Below the pieces are notes generated by a model, which saw nothing but the letters and a program-made list of their open reading frames with translations, did not search any database and had not been told where the DNA came from. Positions 1-26,200 of a stretch of DNA of 64,000 nt are shown one piece after another (the stretch's first letter is position 1; every line of letters starts with the position of its first letter). The position numbers and the translations under genes are program-made. The stretch is from contig BTPG01000003.1 of the NCBI GenBank assembly GCA_036245525.1, forward strand, positions 156,591,080-156,655,079, written 5' to 3'. Source of the stretch: Semisulcospira habei. Its lineage: Eukaryota > Mollusca > Gastropoda > Semisulcospiridae.

Positions 1-560
1 GATCGGGACATATTACTGCGGGCGCGTCACATTCCGGGCCAGCTCAATGTGCTAGCGGATTCTCTGTCCCGTCAGGACCAGCTTCTCCATACCGAGTGGA
101 CTCTGCGCCCCGACCTTTTTCGGCTGATTTGTGTGCACTGGGAGACACCCATGATCGACCTGTTCGTGACACGGTGGAATACACAACTGCCTCTCTTCGT
201 CTCTCCCATTCCAGACCCTCTCGCGTGGGCGGTAGCCACTCTCTCCATTCCTTGGAGGGTCTCCTGGAATACGCGTACCCTCCCTCAGTGCTGATACCCA
301 AGATTCTCATCAAGCTCAGAGGCTGCAACACTGTGCTGTTCCTGGTTGCCCAATTCTCTTGGACCAAGAGCTGGACCACAGATCTCATGAGTCTCGCCAC
401 AGATCCCCCTCTACGGCTTCCAACGCCGCGCACAATGCTGAAGCAGCCCCGATGGGATCTTTTTCACCCTTGCCAGGAGAGCCTTCTCTTACACACCTGG
501 AGGTTGTGCGGCGTGCCCTCACCGCTCGAGGTTTCTCGGATGCAGCGGTGGTGGCTATCG
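1..560 (+). pseudogene. DIRS A, RNase H ORF C-terminal end, frameshifted
   Basis: Reads [18 protein letters not shown] (the last RNase H acidic residue is the D of LADSLSR), then the family linker ([26 protein letters not shown]). The frame shifts near 265 and continues to about 560 in frame 3. The extreme N-terminus is cut by the window edge. Confidence 0.8.
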
Positions 561-1563
561 CTTCAGCACGACGTCCTTCCACCAGGAAAGCTTACGAAGG
601 AAAATGGCGGGTTTTGCAGTCTTGGTGCAGTACTCGACACCTTTCCCCCACCGCTTTAACTATGCCTCAACTCGCTGAGTTCTTCCTCTGGCTCTTCGAG
701 AATCAGAACCTGGCCCCCATCACCATTCGGGGATATCTTTCTATGGTGGCTGATACGTACCGCCATTTCGGACGACCAGATACTGGGTCTTGCAAGGATC
801 TCACTGACCTCATGGCTCACTTTGACCTACAGCGACCAGTGACACGCTCCCTACTCCCTCGATGGGACCTCGCGTGGGTGTTCACATGGTTTAACACTGC
901 TTGTTTTGAACCTCTGCACTTGGCACGGTTCTCTGACTTAACGAGAAAAACATGCTTCTTGCTGGCTCTGGCCACTGCCTCTCACGTGTGTGAACTCCTC
1001 GCTCTCTCAGTACACCCGTCCTGCCTGCAACTCCGGGCCGATGGCTCTTTCCAACTCCTCACTAGTCCTTCTTTTTTGGCCAAGAACAGGCTACCATTAG
1101 CCGCCCCTCAACCGATCACTATTCGTCCATTGCGGGGCCCCCATACATCCCGGGACGTACGCCAACAGGACCCGGTCAGGGCATTAAAAATTTACTTCTG
1201 CCGGTCGAAGCCCCTATGGCGATTATGTTTACACCTCTTCCTGCCCTTAGCTCCGGGCAAGAATGATATATCGTCCCAGACAATTTCTGCTTGGCTGCGC
1301 CGAATCATCAGATCCGCTTACGAAGACCTCTCGAAGCGAAGAGGTGGTGGATTCGGCCGCATGAAGTCCGGGCTGTCTCCACGGGCGTCGCATTCGACCG
1401 CAATTGCGCCATGAGGGACATTGTGGCGGCTGTGGGCTGGCGGGCCGAATCTACTTTCGCCCGTTTTTACTTTCGTGACCTGTCCGGTCAAAGACAAAAC
1501 CTGGCACTAGTAGGGGATATTGCTGCGGCACAACACTCCCTCCCGGCGCCGGATGCGCCATAG
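470..1563 (+). pseudogene. DIRS A tyrosine recombinase, degenerate
   Basis: Family recombinase, read in one frame to about 1350 and then shifted by one frame to the stop at 1563. It starts near EPSLTHLEVVRRAL; the core is [28 protein letters not shown], then RPHEVRAVSTGVAFDRN and the tyrosine motif ARFYFRDL. The first catalytic Arg (RVSEL in copy B) is replaced by His (ASHVCELLAL). Together with the frameshift this makes the enzyme very likely dead. Confidence 0.87.
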
Positions 1564-1683
1564 GTCACACTTAACTGAAATTGTTGAATGTGTGCACCGG
1601 CAAGGGACCTAGCTAAGCAGTTACACAGGGGTTGAGTTGGGGGGGGGGGGGGGGGCCCTCCTCTTCTTCGCAATTCTTCCTAT

Positions 1684-1782
1684 TAGTAATACCATCGGAA
1701 ACGTTTTTGAAGAAATAAATGTATTTTTCTTTAAAATAATTTTTTTTCGAAAAATACTTACTGATGGTATTACTCTAACTTC
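1684..1782 (+). repeat. ICR of DIRS A
   Basis: A self-complementary A/T-rich segment bounded by TAGTAATACCATCGG and CTGATGGTATTACT. By comparison with copy B, each half should be complementary to one outer end of the element. Confidence 0.7.
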
Positions 1783-2127
1783 CCTCCCACCTTCCCCGCT
1801 TGCCACCTGTCTGCTAAGATAGCACTGGCAATATCGGACTCTCGCGAGATTGGGAAGGGAGGCTATCTGGAGGATAGGGAGGCCACTCAGGGGATTAGGT
1901 AACTGCTTGCTAGAGTTATGTCCCTGGGTGTGTAGCAACACACAACAATTTTAGAGGCTGAAATTGACAGGCTAAGTATGTCTTCCTATTAGTAATACCA
2001 TCGGTAAGTATTTTTCAAAAAAAAAATTATTTTAAAGAAAAATACATTTTTTTACAGTATCGTGGATTGCATGCACAAAGGGGTTAACCCATTCACTGCA
2101 GAAATATTGAACACCATCCAACTGCAA

Positions 2128-2190
2128 GAGGTATAGATCCTCGGGCACCCACAGTTGCTTGGGCTCACGAGGAGCTATGCCTCTTGCTGA
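2128..2190. repeat. MITE family 2 hairpin
   Basis: Inverted arms gcaagaggtatagatcctcg and cgaggagctatgcctcttgc, preceded by the family flank ttaacccattcactgcag. Other copies: 4425-4910 (split by a SINE), 19800-19870, 21185-21260 and 23480-23545. Confidence 0.65.
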
Positions 2191-2439
2191 AACCACTTTG
2201 TATCTATGTTCAGCCTCCCTCTTCAATCTGCAAGAGGCATTAATTTTCATGACCCTTTGCCTCCGTAAGGGCTCCTGAGAATTTATATCTCTTGCTGGAC
2301 ATGTGTAATCGGGCGTAGTTAGTCCATGGACCAGTTTCAGTCATTTCCAATTTTCGCACTGTCAACAGATCTTAGATACACAGATCTTAGCTGTACCTGG
2401 ACCAGCTGAGGCTGATCCGTAGATCCGTGGTCCTGTTGT

Positions 2440-2563
2440 ATTTATTTGTAATGTTTCATATCGTCTATTTCATGTTTGAATGCGTGTGTTAGCACAATGA
2501 GTTTTTGCCACAAAAAGATTTTGCGCTATACAAGAACCATTCATTATTATTATTATTATTATG
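2440..2563 (+). repeat. SINE or LINE 3' end with (ATT)n tail
   Basis: Short retroposon-like 3' end: gcgctatacaagaacc followed by an ATT run. No promoter-like head is visible upstream, so it is 5'-truncated. Confidence 0.45.
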
Positions 2564-2703
2564 TTACCTCAAGGACTTTTTGCCTACCAAGTGGTTTTCT
2601 TCACAAATATATGTAAATTCAGCATTACAGTAATGTGATCGCAAATAATGTGATTTGTCTTTGCGACTTCCTGGTACTGCGATATACTGAGGCTGACCTG
2701 TAG

Positions 2704-19227
<16,524 letters not shown>

Positions 19228-19336
19228 TGGTCACACGGTGTATTTTCACAACTTCTTTGCTGCCAAGAATGCTTCAGTACTTGTGCATCTTTTTTTAGTT
19301 TTTTTTTTTTTCATTGCAGCACCAGGTGTGCGAGTT

Positions 19337-19440
19337 GGATGGACCATGATAGCTCAAGGGTGGCGCTTCGTTAGCTTTGCACCTGGGAAGGCACCAAGCT
19401 AATCAGGCACTATTCTTGAGCTCTCATGTCTCATCCATCG
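19337..19440. mobile_element. Hairpin MITE family 1 in the MKLN1 3'UTR
   Basis: Diverged core hairpin (gaccatgatagctcaaggg; arms around tttgcacctgggaaggcac), 110 bp after the MKLN1 stop and so probably in its 3'UTR. Confidence 0.65.
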
Positions 19441-19769
19441 CCTAGAGTTCATACGGTGGACACAGAAATCTGTTTTAAATGTGAACCGTTGTGCTTCGGC
19501 AGTGAAAGGGTTATGCATGGTCTTTAATATGGAAATGTTTGACCACGTCTTCGTACAGAGAAATCAGGGTTAAGACATAGTGGTTTGTTTCAGCCAATTC
19601 AACTTTTGCATATACTCATTCGAAGTTTGAGAACAGGAGCAAGTCATGAAACCACAACAGTCTCATCCAATTTGTGTGTTTCTCTGTTAAAAAGCTGTGT
19701 GTTTGTGTGCGTGCGTGTGTTGCTTTCTGCCGACGAGTAGTCTAAATCAGAATCAGGTAAAATGACACA

Positions 19770-19870
19770 ACATGCTGATCCATATGCAGGAGACACAGGT
19801 TCTCATGAGAATCTGTGTGTCTGCATATGGATCAGCATGTGCAGGGGCTCATGAGAATCTCTGCTTCTTG
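19770..19870. repeat. Near-perfect hairpin and MITE family 2 half-copy
   Basis: catgctgatccatatgcag and its complement (19771-19832) form a tight hairpin. The sequence continues into gggctcatgagaatctctgc, a family 2 arm. Confidence 0.7.
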
Positions 19871-20757
19871 CTGGGAGATCTTGGCTCAGTTGGTTTCTGC
19901 AGATGGAGAGAACTCATTCACGTTGAGTGAACTAAGACTGCATCGTGAGTAAATCACACGCTTTGTCTGTGCACTGACCGGCTGATCATATCCCTGATAA
20001 CATGCAATTGTTTACAATTGTGTCCACCCTTGTCCATTCTGATTTAAGAATAATCCCCTTCCCCCACCCTAAATCACCACCACCCCCCCCCACCCCCTCC
20101 CCCACACCAGAGGAGAGAATATCTATATCTGTATGGTAGTTAGGGCTGATCATGTCATTAAGTTGGTCAGCCACAGTATATCGTTATGTATATAGGAACC
20201 ATAAAGCTGGCACAAGTTATTCAAGTTCACGTTGATGTGGAGCTGAATTTTTACAGGCTTGTGAAGGAAAAACAGTAAGGTAAAGGTCTTTGGACTAAAA
20301 TCAGTCTTAGCTGGCCTGAACTTGTCAGAGTGTATCCTCAGGGTAAATTACACTTTCATTATTAGCACAATCAGTACATGGACATTGTATAATGTGAATA
20401 TTGTGACAAGGCAGAAACACTAGCAGATGTTCATCATTATGCTTGGACCCACCAACTCCTTGTTATGCTTGGACCCACCAACTCCTAGTTCATTTTCAGG
20501 CAGTCACAGCAATTGCAAATGTCTAGACATGTAATAACGATGTTGTCTTAGCTGTTGTGTATGTGAATGGAGGTTCATGCAGCGTTTTCAACACTTTCAT
20601 TTCTAAATGAAAGCCCCCTCATTTTGATGGTGTTTTCAGTGAGTGTAAGAGATACAGCAACCGTCATGATTCAAGGATCCGAGCGCCCGACTAATCTGGA
20701 GTTTTTCCAGATGCCTAGCTAATATGGCATGACTTGCGCTGTCCATCTCTGGTTGTA
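19871..20757. other. MKLN1-LSM3 intergenic or 3'UTR DNA, little recognised
   Basis: A polypyrimidine run of A and C (20067-20110) and a 28-bp direct repeat (ttatgcttggacccaccaactcct, about 20438 and 20462). A degenerate family 1 hairpin may lie at 20658-20745. No ORF supported. Confidence 0.45.
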
Positions 20758-20788
20758 ATCACTAATGTATCAACAGCTGAATTTGTTG

Positions 20789-20858
20789 GTGCGCTGGCCT
20801 GTGATTATCGACCTTACAGTTCACGGCCCTAAGGTCCAAAATCACAGGCCAGCACACA
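20789..20858. repeat. Hairpin in the MKLN1-LSM3 spacer
   Basis: Arms gtgcgctggcctgtgatt and aatcacaggccagcacac enclose a partly complementary centre. Confidence 0.65.
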
Positions 20859-21184
20859 TAAATGCAACATGGGTGAATACAAGTCATACCGACGCATTGT
20901 GGGAAAATCCGTCCCGTGTACTGGGCATATTGCCTATTCACAAGTAATAATTTCCTGTAAAAAAAAAAAAAACCTTGTCACAGCGTGGAGAATTCCAATG
21001 TGAAACATTGCTCGGTATGTATGCAACTTGGATGATAAATGGTATGTTCTGTGTTGTTTGCCTGGTATATTTTGTGTGTAATAAAAACAAGAATCTGTAA
21101 GTTACGATCGTTTTCAGTTTGGAAGTACTACGGACTGGCCTATGAACTGTTATTGATGTGATAAATGATGTACATGGGAGCAAA

Positions 21185-21260
21185 CTGCATCAGCAAGAGG
21201 CATAGATTCTCATGAGTACCTGCAGCAGTAGGGCCTCATGAGAATCTTTGCCTCATGCAT
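21185..21260. repeat. MITE family 2 hairpin
   Basis: gaggcatagattctcatgag and ctcatgagaatctttgcctc enclose about 20 bp. Confidence 0.7.
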
Positions 21261-21423
21261 GTGATAGCAGATATGCTGGGGGAAACAAACGGTAATAAAT
21301 TTTATCAGCAGGTAATTGTGATGAAACTTGCTTCAACTTGTGGGCTACACGACAATGCATACCTCCATCTTTATTCAAGTGTGCATGGCCTTACCTTTAA
21401 TCATAATGTGCTAATGACTTGGG

Positions 21424-21429
21424 AATAAA
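21424..21429 (+). promoter_or_regulatory. Candidate MKLN1 polyadenylation signal
   Basis: AATAAA, 2.2 kb after the MKLN1 stop, followed by a T/G-rich stretch (ttgctgttgctgtttcagtgtgttggtgtg). AATAAA also occurs near 21079 and 21291, so the true 3' end is uncertain. Confidence 0.35.
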
Positions 21430-21699
21430 GATTGATTGGTACATACTTGTCTGCTGTTGCTGTTTCAGTGTGTTGGTGTGTGTATCAGTGTGGGAGAACT
21501 TCATGTCAAACATTCATGCACTTCAAGAACACAGCTCGGTTACATCTGGCAAAGTATAATTGTTCATCAATTTCGGTGAAATATGGACAAAATTAATGGC
21601 TCTTTTGCACCAGTACCGGTAAATTCAAAGAAAATGAAGGCTATTTAGTTTCAGTGTAAAGATTGTGTGTTGCCGACTGCATCCATTTTGTCCCTTTTT

Positions 21700-21912
21700 T
21701 AACGCATTTAACTCCACGACCCCATATCCCAAACTGATTTGGGGAGTGCTATCCAGCAACTATGTACCAGTTGCAGGAGATGGACTGACCATGATAATTC
21801 AAGGGAAGTGCCTGATTAACTTGGCCCTGAAGGCGCCAATCTTATCTGGCACTACCCTTGAATTATCATGGTCAATCCATCTGGTGTAGGGCATCGGGGC
21901 TAAATGAGTTAA
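21700..21912. mobile_element. Hairpin MITE, family 1
   Basis: Bounded by acgcatttaactcc and gggctaaatgagtta; core 21778-21882 with arms gaccatgataattcaaggg and cccttgaattatcatggtc. Confidence 0.78.
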
Positions 21913-22036
21913 AGTGAGTAACTGTACATGTAGAACAGACTCCACTATGTAGGCAAAGGTAGACAGTCTTCTACCAAAAGACTGTCAATCTTGTTTACAT
22001 GTGGGGCGAAACTGATTTTCCCTTTTATGCTTTGAA

Positions 22037-22558
22037 GCCACACAAACGATGGTGTGGGTCGTGCAGGACCCATACTTTTTAAAAGAGCGTTTGTATGGTG
22101 AGAAAGGTGAATATTCCTGTCCAGATGATGTTGGTCCTCAGTTTGTGAAGAGTCAAAGATGAGAGAATTGCATCTCGCCCAAATTTTTCCATTGTTTGTT
22201 TTTTGTTTAAATTTTGAAGGGTGTCAAAGTTAATGCAAAATCGACCAGTTTCAGTTCAGTTTCTTGGAAATGGTGAACTTTCACCTGAAGTTTCTGGGGG
22301 AAACGGAAAAGTTTCAGAACGTTTTCTCTCCGCCATGATGACTAAGAGTACAAAGATGCTTCTGGTGATGTGTACTATACTATAGTGTAAAAGGTATGGG
22401 TCCTGTAGGACCGACATATACGGGACAGGGATAACCAGTTAAATCGTTCTTTGAAAAATGTGGGTCTTGTAGAACCCATGCCGTTGGGACAGGGAAAACC
22501 AGTTAAATCGCTCTTTGAAAAATATGGGTCCTGTAGGACCCACATCATCGTTTTGTGT
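22037..22558. mobile_element. Unclassified terminal-inverted-repeat element
   Basis: About 520 bp with roughly 50-bp imperfect terminal inverted repeats (cacaaacgatggtgtgggtc / gacccacatcatcgttttgtg). The right side has two further partial copies of the terminal unit in tandem (22388-22545), each with agttaaatcg.tctttgaaa. No ORF. Confidence 0.6.
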
Positions 22559-22631
22559 GTAGTCCAAATCATGATCCGGTGAAGGTTAACAATCAATAAA
22601 ATGAGAACAAAATACTGAAATATTTCTAATG

Positions 22632-22637
22632 TTTATT
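22632..22637 (-). promoter_or_regulatory. Candidate LSM3 polyadenylation signal
   Basis: AATAAA on the minus strand, about 500 bp after the LSM3 stop. A long hairpin (22983-23087) falls inside the implied 3'UTR. Confidence 0.5.
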
Positions 22638-22917
22638 CAAAAGGACCGACAGATTAAAAACCAAACAAAGCACTGCAGCTTTCTTTTTCTGTGGAAGTTG
22701 ACAAAATGCAAGAGCAAAATGTAGCACAGCAATGTTTTAGAGTAGCACAAGACCCAACATAAACTGTAAGCTGCCAACTTGCAAAGAGTGCACTGAGCAA
22801 CTCAGACATGTCTGATTTTTTCTGACGAAAAAGGTTACTGATGACATGAAACAGGACATCTCTTTCAACGCTTTCACCCACGCTCACTCACTCAACATAA
22901 AATGAACACATGGTTAT

Positions 22918-23087
22918 GCCCCTTTGTGCAAGCAGCCTCCAGTACAGTTGACAGTACTGGTAGCTAACTGCACAAGGGGTCAGTTGCATGAGCGAGCTCA
23001 GTCCTGCACCAGCCATTGAGCAAGGTGTGCCTCTATAGCAGCACACCTTGCTTAGTGGCTGGTGCAAGACTAAGCTCGTTCATGCAA
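22918..23087 (-). repeat. Nested hairpins in the LSM3 3'UTR
   Basis: Arms 22983-23029 and 23041-23087 are 47 bp each with five mismatches, all transitions, and an 11-bp loop. Beside them a second inverted repeat (about 22918-22980) encloses a small perfect hairpin (22939-22960). They begin about 50 bp after the LSM3 stop and should be transcribed. Confidence 0.8.
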
Positions 23088-23137
23088 ATGGCTCCAGGAG
23101 ATTAACATGAAGGCGAAGAAGAAATCCAAAGAAGCTC

Positions 23138-23221
23138 TTATGAAGCTGTCCTCATTGGTGGTGAAACAAGAATCACGCCATCGCCTCGCACAAAGAGCAT
23201 GGGGATGTTTCGTTTCGTAGA
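23138..23221 (-). CDS. LSM3: LSM3 exon 4, Sm2 motif and stop
   Basis: 84 bp after ttttgcag; 27 codons and TAA. Encodes [15 protein letters not shown] and VILVSPP. It lies 13.9 kb from exon 3, with DIRS elements O and B between them. Confidence 0.92.
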   Translation of the reverse strand, partial: STKRNIPMLFVRGDGVILVSPPMRTAS

Positions 23222-26200
23222 CTGCAAAACGATTTTTTTCAAAATGATAAACACAGAGCTTGGCTAAAAAGTATATAGAAAAAAATCTGCATCACTCTTG
23301 TAAAGTGACTACTAGACACTGTTTAACCCCCTTGCAAAAAAACAGTACTGGTGGCTGCATGCACAAGTAGTCAACTCCTTCACTGCCAGTGGATCCAGAC
23401 TGTTTTCCTAAAATCTTTGTTAATTCAATGCCAAAGAGACCTAACCATCCCAGGAACATGGATTGAAAGTGATGTAAGCTAGAAGCATAGACCCTCATGA
23501 CCCCACGTGAGTGGGGGCCAGGGCCATAAGGATCTAAGTCTCTTGAAGCTCGATCATGTTCACTTCTCGGCAGTCAAAGGGTTAAAGATTCTACTCAACT
23601 TTCTGAGTAGTTAGCATTCAGTCACACAGAAATATGAATTTTTCTTTAAAATGAATTTTTTCGAAAAATACTTACCGATGGTATTACTGATAGGAAACGT
23701 TACCTAGCTAGCCTAATTTTAGCCAAAATTGGGTTGTGTCCGTATAAGGGAGTGTTGGCAGGTGCAGGGCGCCATAGAACAGGCAGTAACCCGAGTAGCC
23801 TCCCTTTCGCCCCATCCGGGTACGAGCTCACCTGATATTCCTCAGTTTAGTTTCTTAGCGAACTGGCGGCAAGCGGGGCAGGTGGGAGGGACCTTCGAGT
23901 AATACCATCGATAAGTATTTTTCAAAAAAATTCATTTTAAAGAAAAATGCATTTTTCTTTAAAAGGTATTTTTTCGAAAAATACTTACCGATGACATGAC
24001 AAATGGGAGTGTCTACTACGTGCTCAAATTCTAGCCTACGAACCCGTCGTGTGCACACACAACCCGGGAGGCACTCGGGGAACCCTCCAGAGGGGCCAAG
24101 AGTTGTCTCCCGGACCTGCCTATCCGGTTCCGAGTCACCTGACTCGCCAGTCAGATACTAGGCTCACCAGCGGCAAGCGGGGCAGGTGGGAGGGTCCTCC
24201 GTGTCATGTCATCGGTAAGTATTTTTCGAAAAAATACCTTTTAAAGAAAAATGCATTTATTTCATCAAAAACATTACCGATGACATGACAAATGGGAGAA
24301 TCACGAATAGGAGGAGGGTGCCGCCCCGGTACTACCGGAGACCAAGACCGTCCTCCCATTGCTAATTCCCAGGTAACGAGCTAGGTGCGTACCTACGGCG
24401 CCTGCAGCGCCGGGAGGGAGTGCTGTGCCACCGTGAGGTCCCCCAACAAGGCGAGGTTGTCTCGCTGTCCCGCCAGATCCCGAAGGTAGAAACGAGCGAA
24501 GGTAGATTCTGCTCGCCAGCCCACCGCGGCCACGATGTCCTTGACAGCGCAGTTCCGATCGAATGCGACGCTCGTGGCCATGGCGCGTACTTCGTGTGCG
24601 CGGATCTTCAGTCTCTGCGCTACGCGTGGGGAGAGATCCATGTATGCCGATCGTATTACCCAGCGCAGCCAGGAGGAGATCGTCTGGGCTGTGATATCAG
24701 TCTTGCCCTGGCGTATGGGCAGGAAGAGGCGGGAGCGCCCTCTACGGGTAACTTTGGTACGGCGCAGGTAGATGCGTAGGGCACGCACGGGATCCTGTCG
24801 CCGAGTCTCCGGAGAGCAGGCAGGCCCTCCCAGGGGCCGCAAGGTGATGATCTGTGGAGCAGTTAGGGGCGACCTTGTTTTGGCAATAAAGCTGGGGTCC
24901 GTTAAGAGCTGCACGGAGCGATCTGCCCTGAACTGGAGGCAGTCTGGGCGGGTAGAAAGAGCGTGTAGCTCGCTAACTCTGGACGCGGTGGCCAAGGCTA
25001 GCAGGAAGCAGGTCTTGCGTGTCACATTTGCCAGAGGGGCTAGAGCGAGTGGCTCGAACTGGGAAGAATTCAGCCACGTCAGGACCCAAGGTAGGTCCCA
25101 GCGAGGAACGAGAGAACGCTGAGTCGGACGTTGGAGGCTGAAGCTGGACATGAGGTCGGAGAGGTCCTTACAGGCGCCGGGGTCTGGAAGGCCGAGATGA
25201 CGGTACGTGTCTGCGACCATGGATAAGTATCCCCTGATGGTGATGGGCGCCAAACCTTGGACCTCGAAGAGCCATAGGAGAAAGTCCGCTAGCTGTGGGT
25301 TAGTCAGTCCGGTGGGTAGGAGGCGACGGGCGTCGCACCAGGCACACAAGACGCGCCACTTCCCTTCGTAAACACGCCGGGTGGAAGGCTTGCGGGCTGC
25401 AGCGATTGCCTCCACTGCTGCACCAGAGAAGCCTCGAGCGGTGAGGGCGCGCTGCACAACCTCCAGGCGTGAAGAGACAGGCGTTCGGGACAAGGGTGGA
25501 AGAGAGCCTGCCTGGGCTGCTTGAGCATGGAACGGGGCGTGGGAAGGCGCAGGGGAGGAGAGGTGGCGAGGTTGAGTAGGTCGGTGGTCCAGGACCGGGC
25601 CCAAGCCAGCGGGGCGACCAGAAGCAGGACTGCGTTGCTCCCTCGAAGTTTGTGGAGGACCTTGGGAATGAGGACTGTTGGGGGGTACGCGTAAGCGATG
25701 AGGCCGTCCCAAGGAAACGAGAGGGCATCGACTGCCCAGGCCAGCGGGTCTGGAATCGGGGAGACGAAGAGGGGAAGCTGGCGGTTCCACCTCGTAGCAA
25801 AGAGGTCGATTAAGGGAGTCTCCCAACGGGCGCAGATCATCTGGAAGATATCCGGGCGCAACGTCCATTCTGTGTGGAGCAACTGGCCGCGGCGAGAGAG
25901 CGAGTCCGCCAACACATTCAAGTGGCCAGGAATGTGTCGTGCGAGGAGTGTAATGTCGCGTTCCTCGGCCCAGCGCATCAAACGGAAGAGGAGCATACAG
26001 AGGTCGGGAGATCGGGTGCCCCCCTGTCTCTGGATGTAGGCCACCACCGTCGAGTTGTCGGAGAGGACGAGAAGCCGCTGGTTCCTGAGCTGGTTCTCCC
26101 AAACGAAGAGGGCTTGCCAGACTGCCTGCAGCTCTAACCAATTGCTGTGCTTGTCCGCAAACTCCGGGGGCCAGAGGCCGGAAGCCGAGGAGAATTGAGG

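Larger units (their letters stand above)
1..2053 (+). mobile_element. DIRS element A, 3' part
   Basis: The end of the RNase H ORF, the recombinase ORF, the ICR and the right ITR of a DIRS-type retrotransposon; the 5' part is upstream of the window. It lies in an MKLN1 intron in the same orientation as the gene. The ICR is 1684-1782 and the terminal repeat about 1783-2053, ending in the A/T-rich core seen in the other copies. A 19-bp G tract (1637-1655) follows the recombinase stop. Confidence 0.88.

Noticed and set aside
44..433. 129-codon minus-strand ORF at the start of the window
   Set aside because: Antisense to the RNase H/recombinase region of DIRS A; the low-complexity product resembles nothing.
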